61,848 nt of DNA. Origin: Oscillospiraceae bacterium (GTDB taxonomy: Bacteria > Bacillota > Clostridia > Oscillospirales > Acutalibacteraceae). Numbering within the stretch: the stretch's first letter is position 1; each line of letters starts with the position of its first letter. Positions 47,786 to 58,454 of this stretch are shown here, piece after piece. The stretch is taken from the NCBI GenBank assembly GCA_015065865.1, contig SVPM01000005.1:1-61848 (forward strand), written 5' to 3'. The notes beneath the pieces were generated by a model, which saw nothing but the letters and a program-made list of their open reading frames with translations, ran no database searches and was not told the origin of the DNA. Position numbers and translations under genes: made by a program.

Positions 47786-48769
47786 TTACAGGCAGGTGCG
47801 GCGCAATTCTTCACCCGAAACAGGGGAAAGATAGGCCGGCGGAATATCGAACACGGTTTTGCAACCGTATTGTTTTTCATTTGCCAGACGGGCGGCGGCG
47901 CGCGCATAGGCGACCAGCACGCTGGCGGTGAATTCGGGGTTGGAATCCAACTTCAAGGAATATTCGACCACGTGGGTGTTTTCTTCCGCCGCACCGGTCT
48001 TGCCCACGCGAACGACAAAACCGCCGTGGGGAATGCCGCTGTGGTCGCGCAAGAATTCCTCTTCGCTGATAAAATGCACTGTGGTGTCGTAATCCGCAAA
48101 ATAGTTGGGCATCGTGACGATCTCGCGTTCAATGCGTGCCGTGTCGGCACCGTCTTCCGCCACGACAAAACATTCGCGGGTGTGTTTTTCGCGGGTGGTG
48201 AGTGCGGGCGTTTCGCCGCCGCGTACCGATTCTAACGCCGCGGGAACAGGAATGGTGTACTGCTTGGCGTTTTTAACCCCCTCGATGCGGCGCACGGCAT
48301 CCGAATGCCCTTGACTGACGCCTTTACCCCAAAAAGTGTAATCCTGCCCCGCAGGGAGAATAGAGGCGGCGTACAGGCGGTTGAGCGAGAACATACCGGG
48401 ATCCCAACCGACCGAAATCAGTGCCGTGGTCTTGCCTTTCTCTGCTGCGGCGTTTACCGCATCGTAGTGCTGCGGAATCTTGGCATGGGTGTCAAAACTA
48501 TCTACCACGTTGAACATCTCCGCCAGAGCGGGCGTTTGCACGGGAAGGTCGGTCGCACTGCCACCGCACAAGATCATCACGTCGATCTTATCGCGGAAAT
48601 CGGCAACGGCATCCGCCGCATAGACGGGGAGATCCGTTACCGTTTTCAGCGTGGAAGGATCGCGGCGGGTGAACACGGCCACCGTTTCCATATCTGCATT
48701 TTGGCGCACGGCAAGTTCCACACCGCGCCCCAAATTTCCATAACCGAAAATGCCGATTCGAATTTTCAT
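47786..48769 (-). CDS. ddh: meso-Diaminopimelate dehydrogenase
   Basis: This 327-aa NADPH-dependent enzyme converts tetrahydrodipicolinate to meso-diaminopimelate in one step, giving lysine and peptidoglycan precursor. The Rossmann motif IGIFGYGNLGRGVELAV is at the N-terminus, followed by VFTRRDPSTL, VDSFDTHAKI and SVGWDPGMFSLNRLYA. The C-terminal substrate domain contains FISEEEFLRDHSGIPHGGFV. The length is that of the family. ATG 48769 follows AAAGGTTG. It suggests meso-DAP peptidoglycan. Confidence 0.95.
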   Translation of the reverse strand: MKIRIGIFGYGNLGRGVELAVRQNADMETVAVFTRRDPSTLKTVTDLPVYAADAVADFRDKIDVMILCGGSATDLPVQTPALAEMFNVVDSFDTHAKIPQHYDAVNAAAEKGKTTALISVGWDPGMFSLNRLYAASILPAGQDYTFWGKGVSQGHSDAVRRIEGVKNAKQYTIPVPAALESVRGGETPALTTREKHTRECFVVAEDGADTARIEREIVTMPNYFADYDTTVHFISEEEFLRDHSGIPHGGFVVRVGKTGAAEENTHVVEYSLKLDSNPEFTASVLVAYARAAARLANEKQYGCKTVFDIPPAYLSPVSGEELRRTCL

Positions 48770-48829
48770 AGTAAAACAACCTTTCTTAATCGCTTTACAA
48801 AGCATAGCATATTTTGTGCCGAAACGCAA

Positions 48830-48867
48830 GAAAAAATTGACGGTATCACTGAAAAGCGTGATACCGC
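48830..48867 (-). terminator. Terminator of the AbrB-like gene
   Basis: CGGTATCAC/GTGATACCG with an 8-nt loop, then TCAATTTTTT on the minus strand. It separates abrB from ddh. Confidence 0.85.
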
Positions 48868-48872
48868 CGAGA

Positions 48873-49115
48873 TTACAGTTTTTTCAGTTCATCCAGACAT
48901 TTTTGACAGATGTTATGTCCGCGGAAAACCGTGACGTCCCGTGCATCACCGCAATATAAGCAGGCAGGCAGATATTTTTTCAAGACGATACGGTTATCTT
49001 CGGTGAAAAACTCCAGCGAGTCTCCCTCTTTGATATCCATTGTGCGGCGCAATTCAATCGGAATCACGATGCGTCCGAGGTTGTCAACGGGCCGGACGAT
49101 GCCAAGTGATTTCAT
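48873..49115 (-). CDS. AbrB/SpoVT-type transition-state regulator with zinc-ribbon tail
   Basis: This 80-aa protein has the swapped-hairpin AbrB DNA-binding fold (GIVRPVDNLGRIVIPIELRR, then MDIKEGDSLEFFTEDNRIVLKK). A C-terminal CLYCGDARDVTVFRGHNICQKC segment follows, with two CxxC pairs likely to bind zinc. AbrB-like proteins repress post-exponential genes. The ATG at 49115 sits behind GGAGGGG. The strong promoter and nearby spore genes fit a transition-state role, but its targets are unknown. Confidence 0.9.
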   Translation of the reverse strand: MKSLGIVRPVDNLGRIVIPIELRRTMDIKEGDSLEFFTEDNRIVLKKYLPACLYCGDARDVTVFRGHNICQKCLDELKKL

Positions 49116-49166
49116 ACTTTCCCCTCCGTAAAAAACTGAACGAAAATTGTCGTTTTCGGTCATTTC

Positions 49167-49195
49167 ATCCTACTATTTTTTTCCAGAATTGTCAA
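49167..49195 (-). promoter_or_regulatory. Promoter of the AbrB-like gene
   Basis: On the minus strand, a perfect -35 TTGACA (49190-49195), a 17-nt spacer and -10 TAGGAT (49167-49172), about 51 nt upstream of the ATG. Confidence 0.8.
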
Positions 49196-49212
49196 GAGTT
49201 TTCTTTTGGTTT

Positions 49213-49221
49213 CATATAAAT
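49213..49221 (+). promoter_or_regulatory. Possible sigma-E -10 element of spmAB
   Basis: CATATAAAT lies 17 nt upstream of the spmA start and resembles the sigma-E -10 consensus CATACAAT. No convincing -35 is visible, so this is tentative. The gene's known sigma-E/sporulation control in Bacillus supports it. Confidence 0.3.
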
Positions 49222-49238
49222 AGCGCGGAGGGAATGCT

Positions 49239-49811
49239 ATGTTAAACGGGATTTGGTTGGGATTGATGCTTATTTCTTTAGCGGGCGGTATGCTTACGGG
49301 GCGTACACAAGCGGTCACGGAAGCACTTTTAAACGGTGGGAAAAACACCTTGACGTTTATGATCACTCTTGGTGGTTCTATGTGCTTGTGGAGCGGGATC
49401 CTGCGTGTGGCGGATAAAGCGGGAGTGACACGCTTGTTTGCGCGCCTTGTTGCACCGTTGATGCGTTACTTGTTTCCGAATCTGCCCACGGATGGGGCGG
49501 CGTGTCGAGCGATGTCTATGAATATTGCGGCAAATGTACTGGGGCTCGGAAACGCCGCCACACCGCTTGGTCTGCAGGCGATGAAACACCTGCAAACTGC
49601 AGCACGACACAAGGAATATGCCACGCGGAACATGGTGGTCTTTGCCGTGTTGAACACCGCTTCGGTGCAGATCATACCCACCACGGTGGCGGCGTTACGG
49701 GCGCAGGCCGGTTCGGCGGCACCGTTTTCCATTCTGCCTGCTGTGTGGGTCACATCACTCGGGGCGGCAGTTGTTGCCGTTACGGTGGCGCGGGTGTTCG
49801 GAAAGGAGTGA
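49239..49811 (+). CDS. spmA: Spore maturation protein SpmA
   Basis: This 190-aa membrane protein of the nucleoside-recognition (Gate) family has LNGGKNTLTFMITLGGSMCLWSG, FPNLPTDGAACRAMSMNIAAN and LGLGNAATPLGLQAMKHL, which is typical of SpmA. SpmA and SpmB are needed for spore-core dehydration in Bacillus and Clostridium. ATG 49239 follows GGAGGG. spmB starts 5 nt after its stop. Confidence 0.93.
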   Translation: MLNGIWLGLMLISLAGGMLTGRTQAVTEALLNGGKNTLTFMITLGGSMCLWSGILRVADKAGVTRLFARLVAPLMRYLFPNLPTDGAACRAMSMNIAANVLGLGNAATPLGLQAMKHLQTAARHKEYATRNMVVFAVLNTASVQIIPTTVAALRAQAGSAAPFSILPAVWVTSLGAAVVAVTVARVFGKE

Positions 49812-49816
49812 ACGGT

Positions 49817-50329
49817 GTGGGACCGGAAGCGGTAGTGCTTGTGTTTGTCGGTGCGGTGTTGGTGTTGGCGCGGCGACAACGGGTAGCGGTGTTGGATGAA
49901 TTTTGTGTCGGTGTAAAGGAAGGGGCACAGGCGGCGATACAGGTATTTCCCACACTGTTGGCGTTGATGACCGCTGTTGCTATGTTGCAAGCATGCGGTG
50001 TATTGGACGGGTTGGTACGGCTGTTACAGCCGATAGCGGGACGGTTGGGATTTCCCGCAGAGGCGTTGCCGTCGGCCCTGCTTCGGCCGTTATCGGGCAG
50101 TGGTTCGCTGGCTGTGTTGCAGGAGGTGTTACAACGCTACGGCGCAGACAGCACGGCGGGACGGGTGGCGAGTGTATTACAATCCTCCACCGAGACCACG
50201 TTTTATACGTTGTCGCTCTATTTTGGATACGTTGGAATAAAAAAGGTCGGATGTGCACTGCCTGCGGCATTGGCGGGGGACGTGACGGGCATGATATTAT
50301 CTGCATTGACGGTGCATCTTTTCTTTTGA
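49817..50329 (+). CDS. spmB: Spore maturation protein SpmB
   Basis: This 170-aa membrane protein is the SpmB partner, again a nucleoside-recognition domain: VKEGAQAAIQVFPTLLALMT, PLSGSGSLAVLQEVLQRYG and SVLQSSTETTFYTLSLYFG. The start is GTG at 49817, 8 nt after AAAGGAG. Together with SpmA it is thought to form a membrane complex in the spore that affects water content and heat resistance. Confidence 0.93.
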   Translation: MGPEAVVLVFVGAVLVLARRQRVAVLDEFCVGVKEGAQAAIQVFPTLLALMTAVAMLQACGVLDGLVRLLQPIAGRLGFPAEALPSALLRPLSGSGSLAVLQEVLQRYGADSTAGRVASVLQSSTETTFYTLSLYFGYVGIKKVGCALPAALAGDVTGMILSALTVHLFF

Positions 50330-50335
50330 AAAACC

Positions 50336-50364
50336 TTGCTGTTGACGACAAAGTGTGATATACT
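50336..50364 (+). promoter_or_regulatory. Possible promoter of yunB
   Basis: TTGCTG (50336-50341), a 17-nt spacer and TATACT (50359-50364), about 55 nt before the yunB start. It could instead be part of a sigma-E promoter, as yunB belongs to that regulon in Bacillus. Confidence 0.4.
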
Positions 50365-50418
50365 TTAAGCACCACCGCGTTGTCTCCCCCGTATAGTGGA
50401 ATGAAAGGCGGGGTGGCA

Positions 50419-53023
<2,605 letters not shown>

Positions 53024-53034
53024 ATAAAAGTATT

Positions 53035-53074
53035 AAAAGTCTGTCACACCGATCGGTCGGTGTGGCAGACTTTT
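53035..53074 (+). terminator. Intrinsic terminator of ligA
   Basis: AAAAGTCTG/CAGACTTTT with inner CACACCGA/TCGGTGTG; TTTTG tail, 11 nt after the ligA stop. Confidence 0.85.
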
Positions 53075-53075
53075 G

Positions 53076-53104
53076 TTCTATTGCGGGGTGTGTTCTCATA
53101 TAGT
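53076..53104 (+). promoter_or_regulatory. Sigma-E-type promoter of the spoIIIA operon
   Basis: -35 TTCTATT (53076-53082), a 14-nt spacer and -10 CATATAGT (53097-53104), close to the mother-cell sigma-E pattern. It lies 24 nt before the spoIIIAA start, and the operon is sigma-E controlled in Bacillus. Confidence 0.6.
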
Positions 53105-53127
53105 GAAATCAAGAGGTGAGGACAGGC

Positions 53128-54015
53128 GTGGATGAGTGGGAAAAGGTGATCGCGGTATTGCCGTGCGATATACAAGAAGAATTGAGAACAGTATCGCCCG
53201 CGATACAAGGGCAGGTCGGAGAGATACGGTTTCGTCTGAACGCGCCGCTTCTTTTGACGGGCGCGGATATCTTCCGTCGGCACGGCAAACGAATCTATAC
53301 CGCCGAGGATATGTACCGCTTGTTTTCTCATCTTTGTGCCCACTCGGTGTATGCACATCAAGAAGAGATCCGCCGCGGGTATATCGCCACCGCCAACGGA
53401 TGCCGTGCGGGAGTGGCGGGACACGCAGTCATCGAAAACGGACAAGTTGTGTCTATGCGGGATATTACTTCGGTGTGCCTGCGACTCGCGCGGGAGCATC
53501 GAGGGTGCGCTATGCCGCTGTTGCCGTATCTTTACCGCGGCAATCGCTTGCAAAGTGTGTTGATATGCGGCGGACCTGCCGGCGGCAAAACAACGCTGTT
53601 GCGCGATTTGATCCGCACGCTGTCTTGTGACAAACGCCGACCGGCACAACTGACCGTCGTGGATGAACGCGGTGAGTTGACCGCAACCTTTGAAAAGACA
53701 CGTCCGTTTGATGTGTTGGGCGGATTTTCCAAAGCACAGGGAATCGAACAGGCGTTGCGTACCCTTTCGCCCGAGGGTATCGTGTTTGATGAGTTGGGCG
53801 GCGAGGAGGACGCGGCGGCACTTGCACGGTGCGTGCACAGCGGTGTGGCAACGCTTGGCAGTGTTCACGCAGAGGACGTGAGCGCGTTACAACGTCGTGT
53901 CGCATTGCGCCCGCTGTTGGAAAGCGGTTGTTGGGACATTTTTGCGGTTATGCGCGGACGGCAAGCACCGGGAGAAATTGCAAAGATCGTGACCGCAGAG
54001 GAGGTCGTAGGATGA
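53128..54015 (+). CDS. spoIIIAA: Stage III sporulation ATPase SpoIIIAA
   Basis: This 295-aa AAA-type secretion ATPase has Walker A CGGPAGGKTTLLRDLIR around residue 150, Walker B SPEGIVFDELGGEEDA, and LGSVHAEDVSALQRR. It powers the SpoIIIA-SpoIIQ channel between mother cell and forespore. The start is GTG 53128 after GAGGTGAGG, rather than the upstream GTG 53116 which lies in the ribosome site. The spoIIIAB start overlaps its stop. Confidence 0.95.
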   Translation: MDEWEKVIAVLPCDIQEELRTVSPAIQGQVGEIRFRLNAPLLLTGADIFRRHGKRIYTAEDMYRLFSHLCAHSVYAHQEEIRRGYIATANGCRAGVAGHAVIENGQVVSMRDITSVCLRLAREHRGCAMPLLPYLYRGNRLQSVLICGGPAGGKTTLLRDLIRTLSCDKRRPAQLTVVDERGELTATFEKTRPFDVLGGFSKAQGIEQALRTLSPEGIVFDELGGEEDAAALARCVHSGVATLGSVHAEDVSALQRRVALRPLLESGCWDIFAVMRGRQAPGEIAKIVTAEEVVG

Positions 54016-54491
54016 AGGGGGTAGGTTTATGTTTAATAGTGACGGCAGGCGGAATGATCGGTTGTATGCGGGTGGCGGCACTGCGTGAGCGAGAGCGCGC
54101 ACTCGGCGTTATGTGTCGTTTTGTAGATTGGTTGATACGGGAAATTCGCTATACGGCGGCGCCGTTGGACACGTTGTTGCATCGTGCCAAAACGGCATTT
54201 TCCGATTGGCCGCTGTTGGAAAGGGCGGACAGTTTTGAACGGTGGCGTATCTCACTGCCAAAAAGTGTGAAGCAAATGAACTTTACAGAAGAAGATGCTG
54301 CGTGTATATGTCGTTTCGCGGAAGAACTCGGATGTTCGGACGTGACGGGGCAGTTGGCGCACGGTGCATTTTATGCGGCGTTGTTTGAGGAACGGCGGCA
54401 GGAGGCGCACTGTGAGGCGGAAAAACGCGGACGGCTGGAGTTGATGCTGTGGACAGGCGGTGCCGCTGTACTGGCGTTGCTGTGGATGTAG
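54012..54491 (+). CDS. spoIIIAB: Stage III sporulation protein SpoIIIAB
   Basis: This 159-aa protein has an N-terminal membrane segment (GVGLCLIVTAGGMIGC), a helical cytoplasmic part (RFVDWLIREIRYTAAPLDTLL) and a C-terminal helix (LELMLWTGGAAVLALLWM). The layout resembles type II secretion GspF, as noted for the family. It overlaps spoIIIAA by 4 nt. Confidence 0.92.
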   Translation: MKGVGLCLIVTAGGMIGCMRVAALRERERALGVMCRFVDWLIREIRYTAAPLDTLLHRAKTAFSDWPLLERADSFERWRISLPKSVKQMNFTEEDAACICRFAEELGCSDVTGQLAHGAFYAALFEERRQEAHCEAEKRGRLELMLWTGGAAVLALLWM

Positions 54492-54504
54492 GGGGTCAAA
54501 GACG

Positions 54505-54699
54505 ATGGAAGTCGATCTCATTTTTAAAATCGCCGCTATCGGCATTATTGTGGCGGTGCTCAATCAAGTCTTGATTCGTTCGGGACGGGAAGAACAGGCA
54601 ATGCTTACAACGTTGGCGGGATTGATCGTGGTGTTATCCATCATTGTTGTGGAGATCAGCCAGTTGTTTGACACGGTAAAATCCGTGTTTGGCTTATGA
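54505..54699 (+). CDS. spoIIIAC: Stage III sporulation protein SpoIIIAC
   Basis: This 64-aa membrane protein has two helices (IFKIAAIGIIVAVLNQVLI and LTTLAGLIVVLSIIVVEISQ). The small size and sequence match SpoIIIAC, an integral piece of the mother-cell side of the channel. The ATG at 54505 has GGGGG upstream. It is 6 nt from spoIIIAD. Confidence 0.93.
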   Translation: MEVDLIFKIAAIGIIVAVLNQVLIRSGREEQAMLTTLAGLIVVLSIIVVEISQLFDTVKSVFGL

Positions 54700-54705
54700 T
54701 GGGCT

Positions 54706-55101
54706 ATGGAGATCGGAGTTTGTTTCGGCGTGTTGACGGTAACGGCGTTGTTGGCGGTGTTGCTTCGTCAATATCGCCCCGAAGCGGCGTTGGGAATCAG
54801 CGTGATAGCGGGCGGCACGGTAACGGCGTTGTTGGTGACCGGATTGGCGGAACCGCTGAATACCGTGACCGAATGGCTGGAGCGCGGCGGTGTGGATCAC
54901 ACAACCGTTGCATTGCTGATAAAAGCGCTCGGTATTTGTTTTTTAACCCAGATCACGGCCGACGTATGTCGCGATGCGGGCGAGAGCGCGCTGGCGACCC
55001 ACACCGAATTCGTGGGAAAGGCGGCGTTGTTGCTGCTGATGCTGCCGTTGTTCGTGCAGGTGTTGGATCTGGCGGTACTGTTCATCGAAGGCGGCACTTA
55101 G
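54706..55101 (+). CDS. spoIIIAD: Stage III sporulation protein SpoIIIAD
   Basis: This 131-aa membrane protein has about four helices. GVLTVTALLAVLLRQYRPEA at the N-terminus and ALGICFLTQITADVCRDAGE in the middle are the SpoIIIAD hallmarks. It is related to SpoIIIAC and lies directly after it. It starts at ATG 54706 and ends 5 nt before spoIIIAE. Confidence 0.94.
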   Translation: MEIGVCFGVLTVTALLAVLLRQYRPEAALGISVIAGGTVTALLVTGLAEPLNTVTEWLERGGVDHTTVALLIKALGICFLTQITADVCRDAGESALATHTEFVGKAALLLLMLPLFVQVLDLAVLFIEGGT

Positions 55102-55106
55102 CGCGA

Positions 55107-56237
55107 ATGCTCATATTCCTTGTGTTCGGTGTCGTGCTGTTTTGCGGAGCAACGCTTACGGTATCAGCGGCAGATGTGGATACGGATACGCTGTATCGCG
55201 AACAGATAGAGACTTTGAATGCCGAGCGGCTGTTCGAACAACTGCCAACCGAAACGCGTGAATTATTGCGTTCGCTTGGTATTACCGATTTGGAACTGGA
55301 AAGGTATACTGCTTTACACCCAAACAAGGTGATGGGCACCTTACTTGCGCTGTTCAAACAACAAGCCGACGGTGTGCTCGGACTGTGCGGTGTGTTGCTC
55401 GGCGGGATCGTGTTGGCGGCGTTCTCCGAAACCGCACAACACATGGTAACTGCGGGTACAAGGGGGGCGTTGGCGAGTCGGTTGTGTGCGGTGGCGGTAT
55501 GCGGGACGGTGTTGCTGCCTGTCGGTAATTGTCTTCAACAGGTGGTTGAAACGACCGAAAGTGTACGGGTGCTGATGCTGAGTTTTGTGCCGATCTATGC
55601 GGCGGTGATATTGGCGGGCGGTCATACAATGCTGGCAACGTCATACAGCACCGTATTGTTGGCAGGGGCGGAATGTGTGACATCTCTGGTGAGCGGTGCG
55701 GCGTTGCCGTTGCTTACCGTTTCGCTGGGGCTTGGCACGGCAGGTTCACTTTCGGAACGTAACCGTTTGGCGAACATCAGCGGCAGTCTGGCTAAGGGGG
55801 CTATGTGGTTGCTTGGTACGGTGACGACGCTGTTCGTCGGTATGCTTTCCATGCAAAGTCTTGTGGCGGCATCGGCGGATTCGCTGGGGCAGAGAGCCGC
55901 CAAAATGACGATCGGCAGTTTTGTGCCGATCGTCGGCGGTGCGTTGAGTGAAGCATTCGGGACGGTTACGGGGTGCGTGAATTTGCTTCGTTCCACGTTG
56001 GGAATGTTTGGCGTGGTAGTATCCGCCGCACTGATTCTCCCGTCGTTTTTTCGTTGTTTTTCGTGGTCGATCGCGTTGGGGCTGTGCCGCACGGCGGCGG
56101 ATATGTTGGGTGTCCCGACGGTGGGCGGCCTGCTTGGTACGGTGGGAACGGTAATTAAGGTGTTGATGGGGATCTTGGGCGTTTGTGCGTTGCTTCTTAT
56201 CGTTTCAACTACCGTGGTAACCATAGCGGGGAGATAA
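55107..56237 (+). CDS. spoIIIAE: Stage III sporulation protein SpoIIIAE
   Basis: This 376-aa protein has a signal peptide (residues about 1-23, ending TVSAA), an extracytoplasmic segment, then seven or so membrane helices. Family motifs include KVMGTLLALFKQQADGVLGL, SYSTVLLAGAECVTS and MTIGSFVPIVGGALSEAFGT. It is the largest membrane component of the channel. The ribosome site is weak (GAAGG, 15 nt upstream), so translational coupling with spoIIIAD is likely. Confidence 0.94.
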   Translation: MLIFLVFGVVLFCGATLTVSAADVDTDTLYREQIETLNAERLFEQLPTETRELLRSLGITDLELERYTALHPNKVMGTLLALFKQQADGVLGLCGVLLGGIVLAAFSETAQHMVTAGTRGALASRLCAVAVCGTVLLPVGNCLQQVVETTESVRVLMLSFVPIYAAVILAGGHTMLATSYSTVLLAGAECVTSLVSGAALPLLTVSLGLGTAGSLSERNRLANISGSLAKGAMWLLGTVTTLFVGMLSMQSLVAASADSLGQRAAKMTIGSFVPIVGGALSEAFGTVTGCVNLLRSTLGMFGVVVSAALILPSFFRCFSWSIALGLCRTAADMLGVPTVGGLLGTVGTVIKVLMGILGVCALLLIVSTTVVTIAGR

Positions 56238-56241
56238 AACA

Positions 56242-56715
56242 ATGGCAGAATTGAAAGTTTGGGGAATATCGCTGTGTTGTGTGGCGGCGGCGTGTGCCGT
56301 TGTGCAATTCTTGGCACCGGACAACGGAGTAGGGCGGCTTTTGGATGTGCTGTGCGGAACGGTGCTGTTGTTTTCCGTGCTGTCACCGCTGATAACGGTG
56401 GATTGGGAAAATGTGCTTTCGTGGGAGGTAACGCAACTCGAAACCGAACAGAGCGCACACTTGCAACAGCATCTGCAACAACAGTTGCATCAACCGATCC
56501 AAGAAGCGGTGGCCGACGCCGGTGCGGCGGCACTGGCGTCATACGGTCTTACCGCTCAAAAAATTGAGGCGGTTACGGATATCGATGAACGGGACGGCAT
56601 ATACATTAGAGAAATCGCGGTCTACCTGAATGAACAACAGGCGGTGCGACGCGTGGCGGTCAAACAGATCTTGGAACAACGGTTTGCGGTAGACGTGACG
56701 GTACGGGAGGAATAA
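56242..56715 (+). CDS. spoIIIAF: Stage III sporulation protein SpoIIIAF
   Basis: This 157-aa protein has two membrane helices in the first 50 residues (VWGISLCCVAAACAVVQFLA, LLDVLCGTVLLFSVLSPLI) and a soluble C-terminal ring-type domain (residues about 80-157), preceded by a Gln-rich stretch (HLQQHLQQQLHQPIQEAV). The layout matches SpoIIIAF. It starts 4 nt after spoIIIAE and ends 1 nt before spoIIIAG. Confidence 0.91.
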   Translation: MAELKVWGISLCCVAAACAVVQFLAPDNGVGRLLDVLCGTVLLFSVLSPLITVDWENVLSWEVTQLETEQSAHLQQHLQQQLHQPIQEAVADAGAAALASYGLTAQKIEAVTDIDERDGIYIREIAVYLNEQQAVRRVAVKQILEQRFAVDVTVREE

Positions 56716-56716
56716 A

Positions 56717-57265
56717 ATGTACAAACGGTCGTTGGAAAAGGTGACGGCATTTTTAAAAAGCAAAAACGGGATCCGCTGTGTGATCGCGGTTGGCGTGTTG
56801 GGGATGCTGATGATCGTGTTTTCGGAACTGCGCCCCACACGGAAGACGGAACAAAAGGAGAAGGTGTCCGACACCGAAACGTACGTGCACACGTTAGAGG
56901 AACGGTTGACCGAAACGGTATCGCATATCGACGGCGTTGGTGCTTGTCGCGTAATGGTGACGCTTGAAAACGGTGTGAAATATGTGTATGCCAGCGAGGA
57001 AAAGACCGGCAGTGATTACAAAACCGAAGGAGATGCCCTTTCGCGGGCGGACGACAATGAACAATCGGTTATTTTGGTGCAGACCGATGACGGATACGAA
57101 GGGTTACTCGTCACCGAATTGCAACCGACGGTGAAGGGTGTGGTGGTAGTTTGTGAAGGGGGAGGAGATGCGGCGGTTCAAGAACGAGTAAAGACGGCGT
57201 TGTGTGCCGTGTTGAACATCACGGATAAGCGCGTGTGCGTGGTCGCAGGTAACGGTAAACAGTAG
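56717..57265 (+). CDS. spoIIIAG: Stage III sporulation protein SpoIIIAG
   Basis: This 182-aa protein has one membrane helix (residues about 20-37) and an extracytoplasmic ring-building domain: YVHTLEERLTETVSHIDGVG, MVTLENGVKYVYASEEK, PTVKGVVVVCEGGGDAAVQE. SpoIIIAG forms the large ring of the channel. Length is slightly below the Bacillus protein (229 aa). Confidence 0.93.
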   Translation: MYKRSLEKVTAFLKSKNGIRCVIAVGVLGMLMIVFSELRPTRKTEQKEKVSDTETYVHTLEERLTETVSHIDGVGACRVMVTLENGVKYVYASEEKTGSDYKTEGDALSRADDNEQSVILVQTDDGYEGLLVTELQPTVKGVVVVCEGGGDAAVQERVKTALCAVLNITDKRVCVVAGNGKQ

Positions 57266-57287
57266 ATTTCGGAAAGGAATGGGGAGT

Positions 57288-57869
57288 ATGAGACGGTTTT
57301 TCGGAAAAAAACAGGTGTTGGTCGCTACGCTGGCGGTGGCATTGGGCTTGGCGGTATATTTGAACTATTATTTGGCACAAAATGAACTGAATAGGGAAAC
57401 GGCAACGGGGGGCAAGAACAATACAACGGTTACCACGGGCGGACATTTGGGGGATTCGCAATATGTGAGCGGAACCACCACGTCTCCCGCCGAGCAGACC
57501 GGTTCTACAACGGTGCAAACACCCTACTTTAAACAAGCGCGTGAAAGTCGTGAGGCGGCACGTACCGAAGCGTTGCAGACGCTGCAAGAGTTAGTGAACG
57601 ACGTAAAGTCATCTCAAGCAGTCATTGACGATGCTACCGAAAAGATCTTGGCGGCTGCCGAAGCGAGCGAGCGTGAAAGTGCGATAGAAAGCCTTGTAAA
57701 GGCAAAGGGCTTTGCAGATTGTGTGGCTTACATTGAGGGTGAACATTGTAACGTGGTGGTGTTGTCAGAGGGGTTGACAGGGGCACAAACATTGCAAATT
57801 ACCGAAATTATTACCGCACAATCCAGCATAAAAGCAGAAAATATCAAAATATCTTCTGTAAATTCGTAA
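57288..57869 (+). CDS. spoIIIAH: Stage III sporulation protein SpoIIIAH
   Basis: This 193-aa protein has a single membrane helix (QVLVATLAVALGLAVYLNYYL), a Thr-rich linker and a ring-building domain (KQARESREAARTEALQTLQE, KGFADCVAYIEGEHCNVVVL). SpoIIIAH meets forespore SpoIIQ across the double membrane; spoIIQ is not in the window. I prefer ATG 57288 to 57279, which touches its own ribosome site. Confidence 0.93.
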   Translation: MRRFFGKKQVLVATLAVALGLAVYLNYYLAQNELNRETATGGKNNTTVTTGGHLGDSQYVSGTTTSPAEQTGSTTVQTPYFKQARESREAARTEALQTLQELVNDVKSSQAVIDDATEKILAAAEASERESAIESLVKAKGFADCVAYIEGEHCNVVVLSEGLTGAQTLQITEIITAQSSIKAENIKISSVNS

Positions 57870-57876
57870 ATTACGG

Positions 57877-57904
57877 TTGTCATTTTTATATTTTGTGGTA
57901 TAAT
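57877..57904 (+). promoter_or_regulatory. Promoter of the asp23 gene
   Basis: -35 TTGTCA (57877-57882), a 16-nt spacer and -10 TATAAT (57899-57904), followed by a leader of about 85 nt. Confidence 0.75.
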
Positions 57905-57996
57905 GATGTATAGAAATCTTGTACTTTTAAAATGCTGTGTCGTTAAACGGCGTGCCGTTGAATATGACAGATGCGTAAATCAAGGAGGTTTTCCCT

Positions 57997-58353
57997 ATGG
58001 ATAACAAACCCAAGACGAGCGGTAATTGCATCATTTCGGATGAGGTGATCGCAACGATTGCCGGTGCGGCGGCACGTGAAGTGCCCGGCGTTGTGGGAAC
58101 GGCTAACCGTCCTGCAGATATCAAAGGCCTTGTTGCCTCGTCCGCACAGCGTGCCGTGGTTGTGAACAGCCGCGAAAGCACCGTGTCGTTGGATGTGTAC
58201 ATCACCATCCGTTCGGACGGAAAAATTCAAGAGATTGCGACTGCGGTTCAGCAGAACGTCAAGGCGGCCGTTCAGGCTATGACCGGTAAGCCCGTTACGC
58301 GGGTGAACGTCAACATTGCCGGCGTTGTGTTGGAAGATAAAGCGGCGCAATAA
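57997..58353 (+). CDS. Asp23/Gls24 family envelope protein
   Basis: This 118-aa protein of the Asp23/Gls24 (DUF322) family has ISDEVIATIAGAAAREVPGV, STVSLDVYITIRSDGKIQEI and VNVNIAGVVLEDK. In staphylococci Asp23 is attached near the membrane and linked to envelope stress. In clostridia this small form commonly lies between the spoIIIA operon and nusB, as here. It has its own promoter and AAGGAGG site. Confidence 0.92.
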   Translation: MDNKPKTSGNCIISDEVIATIAGAAAREVPGVVGTANRPADIKGLVASSAQRAVVVNSRESTVSLDVYITIRSDGKIQEIATAVQQNVKAAVQAMTGKPVTRVNVNIAGVVLEDKAAQ

Positions 58354-58389
58354 CTAGGTTGATCCATCGGACGTGGGTTTAGCCTATGC

Positions 58390-58419
58390 GCCCTTCGCAC
58401 GGTTTTCGGTGCGGAGGGC
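58390..58419 (+). terminator. Terminator-like hairpin between asp23 and nusB
   Basis: GCCCTTCGCAC/GTGCGGAGGGC pairs over 11 bp with an 8-nt loop and a weak TTTGC tail. It may act as a partial terminator, with nusB beyond it. Confidence 0.6.
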
Positions 58420-58454
58420 TTTGCTGCTGTATACGATAGAAAGGTGGTCACGCT

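Noticed and set aside
49116-49160. Spo0A boxes downstream of the abrB promoter
   Set aside because: The best match, TGTCGTT, differs from TGTCGAA at two of seven bases.
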